The position numbers and the translations under genes were made by a program. Below, one piece after another: positions 7,798 through 8,280 of a stretch of DNA of 8,280 nt (its first letter is position 1; each line of letters begins with the position of its first letter). This DNA is from HXMU1420-2 sp040830545 (lineage in GTDB: Bacteria; Pseudomonadota; Alphaproteobacteria; Rhodobacterales; Rhodobacteraceae): NCBI GenBank assembly GCA_040830545.1, contig JBFOMB010000121.1, positions 1 through 8,280 on the forward strand, written 5' to 3'. Below the pieces are notes generated by a model. It saw only the letters and a program-made list of their open reading frames with translations. It searched no databases and was not told where the DNA came from.

Positions 7798-7805
7798 GCC
7801 TCGCC

Positions 7806-8000
7806 TCAGTAATGCGGCGGACGTTCGTCTCCCAGAACAACGCCACCGGGCTGGCTCTGTTCCCGCTCCGCCTCGCGCTGCATCAGCATCGTCACGCGGC
7901 GGGTCAGGGTGTCGATCTCGCCTTGCTGCGCGACAACAACCTCGTTCAGCTCGTCCACCATCCGGATCAGATAGGCCATTTTTTCTTCCAACTCACGCAT
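7806..8000 (-). CDS. slyX: SlyX family small coiled-coil protein
   Basis: A 64-residue protein starting MRELEEKMAYLIRMVDELNE and ending in the RPPHY C-terminus typical of SlyX (E. coli SlyX is about 72 residues). The region from about residue 3 to 45 has heptad-like hydrophobic spacing (MAYLIRMVDELNEVVV, then IDTLTRRVTML), so it is probably a coiled coil; there is no signal peptide or membrane segment. The biochemical role of SlyX is unknown; it was named after its neighbourhood to slyD in E. coli, a context absent here. The ATG at 8000-7998 is chosen because AAGGTGG lies just upstream at 8010-8004. An in-frame start further upstream at 8135 would overlap the divergent gene at 8086 and add residues with no family character. 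It ends eight bases from the dnaE stop, on the opposite strand. Confidence 0.85.
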   Translation of the reverse strand: MRELEEKMAYLIRMVDELNEVVVAQQGEIDTLTRRVTMLMQREAEREQSQPGGVVLGDERPPHY

Positions 8001-8003
8001 GAT

Positions 8004-8010
8004 CCACCTT
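8004..8010 (-). promoter_or_regulatory. Ribosome binding site of slyX
   Basis: Read on the minus strand this is AAGGTGG, three bases before the ATG at 8000-7998 (six bases from the AAGG core). It decides the slyX start at this ATG rather than at longer upstream in-frame candidates. Confidence 0.65.
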
Positions 8011-8070
8011 CCGACCGCAACGTCCTGCTTGCCGCGCCTCCCGCACGCACCGCACCCTACCGCCAAGACA

Positions 8071-8079
8071 AGGGAGGAG
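8071..8079 (+). promoter_or_regulatory. Ribosome binding site of the enoyl-CoA hydratase family gene
   Basis: AGGGAGGAG with its GGAGG core eight bases before the ATG at 8086 is the strongest Shine-Dalgarno in the window and fixes the start of the last gene. Confidence 0.8.
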
Positions 8080-8085
8080 CCAGCC

Positions 8086-8280
8086 ATGACCGTAGACATC
8101 CAGACCGATAACGGCGTCACAACCGTCTCCATCAATCGGCCTGAGGCCCGAAACGCTGTCGACCCGCCAACCGCCCGCGCGCTTTACGCCGCATTCCTTG
8201 CATTCGAGGCCGACGACAGCCAACAGGTCGCCATCCTGACCGGCACCGATGGGGCCTTCTGCGCCGGGTTCGACCTGAAG
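8086..8280 (+). CDS. Enoyl-CoA hydratase/isomerase (crotonase) family protein (partial, N-terminal 65 residues)
   Basis: The gene starts at the ATG at 8086 and runs off the right edge after 65 codons. The peptide shows the crotonase N-terminal pattern: MTVDIQTDNGVTTVSINRPEARNAVD as a beta-strand and the conserved N-R-P-x-x-R-N-A motif (about residues 17-24), then ILTGTDGAFCAGFDLK (50-65), where the backbone of the AFCAG-x-DL segment forms one half of the oxyanion hole that holds the acyl-CoA thioester. Members hydrate, isomerise or cleave acyl-CoA thioesters in fatty acid or aromatic acid breakdown in the cytoplasm. The catalytic glutamates lie further downstream in this family and are outside the window, so the exact reaction cannot be named. 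It is divergent from slyX with an 85-base gap, in which I see no convincing promoter. Confidence 0.9.
   Translation, partial: MTVDIQTDNGVTTVSINRPEARNAVDPPTARALYAAFLAFEADDSQQVAILTGTDGAFCAGFDLK

Noticed and set aside
7785..7803. Possible terminator hairpin CGAGG/CCTCG at the end of dnaE
   Set aside because: A five-base stem with a nine-base loop that includes the stop codon and no following T run on either strand is too weak to call.
8001..8135. Longer slyX reading from an in-frame start at 8135
   Set aside because: It would overlap the divergent gene beginning at 8086, and the good ribosome site and the SlyX-like N-terminus both support the start at 8000.
1..8280. A novel defence, mobile or biosynthetic system
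   Set aside because: Every substantial coding region matches a known housekeeping or metabolic family, and no transposase, integrase, terminal repeats, CRISPR-like repeat array or tRNA-associated junction was seen.

Overview
The window looks like ordinary chromosomal DNA from a high-GC alphaproteobacterium. A member of the Rhodobacteraceae (Roseobacter or Rhodobacter group) is the best guess, because the xdhA-xdhB-xdhC order and split-subunit form match the Rhodobacter capsulatus type of xanthine dehydrogenase and the DNA polymerase III alpha subunit is of the replicative DnaE1 kind. This is inferred from protein character and gene order; no database comparison was possible.

Layout. Positions 1-3873 hold a minus-strand operon read xdhA (3873-2512), xdhB (2515-200), xdhC (203 to beyond the left edge). 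Both junctions are 4-base ATGA overlaps, and xdhB has a strong ribosome binding site inside the end of xdhA. A 366-base divergent intergenic region (3874-4239) separates this operon from dnaE. It holds candidate promoters for both directions, a perfect 15-base palindrome and a pair of short direct repeats. dnaE (4240-7797, plus strand) encodes a full-length 1185-residue replicative polymerase. Eight bases after its stop codon a convergent small gene of the slyX family ends (8000-7806, minus strand). Divergent from slyX, an enoyl-CoA hydratase/isomerase family gene starts at 8086 and runs off the right edge.

Function. XdhA (2Fe-2S clusters and FAD) and XdhB (molybdenum cofactor and substrate site) form the cytoplasmic xanthine dehydrogenase that oxidises hypoxanthine and xanthine to urate. 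XdhC is the dedicated chaperone that delivers the molybdenum cofactor to XdhB. DnaE is a housekeeping replication enzyme, SlyX is a small coiled-coil protein of unknown role, and the last gene belongs to acyl-CoA metabolism. These units share no evident pathway. I found no mobile element, CRISPR array, RNA gene or sign of a novel system. The points most worth a second look are the regulatory palindrome, the lack of a Shine-Dalgarno sequence in front of dnaE, and the apparently degenerate PHP metal site of its product.
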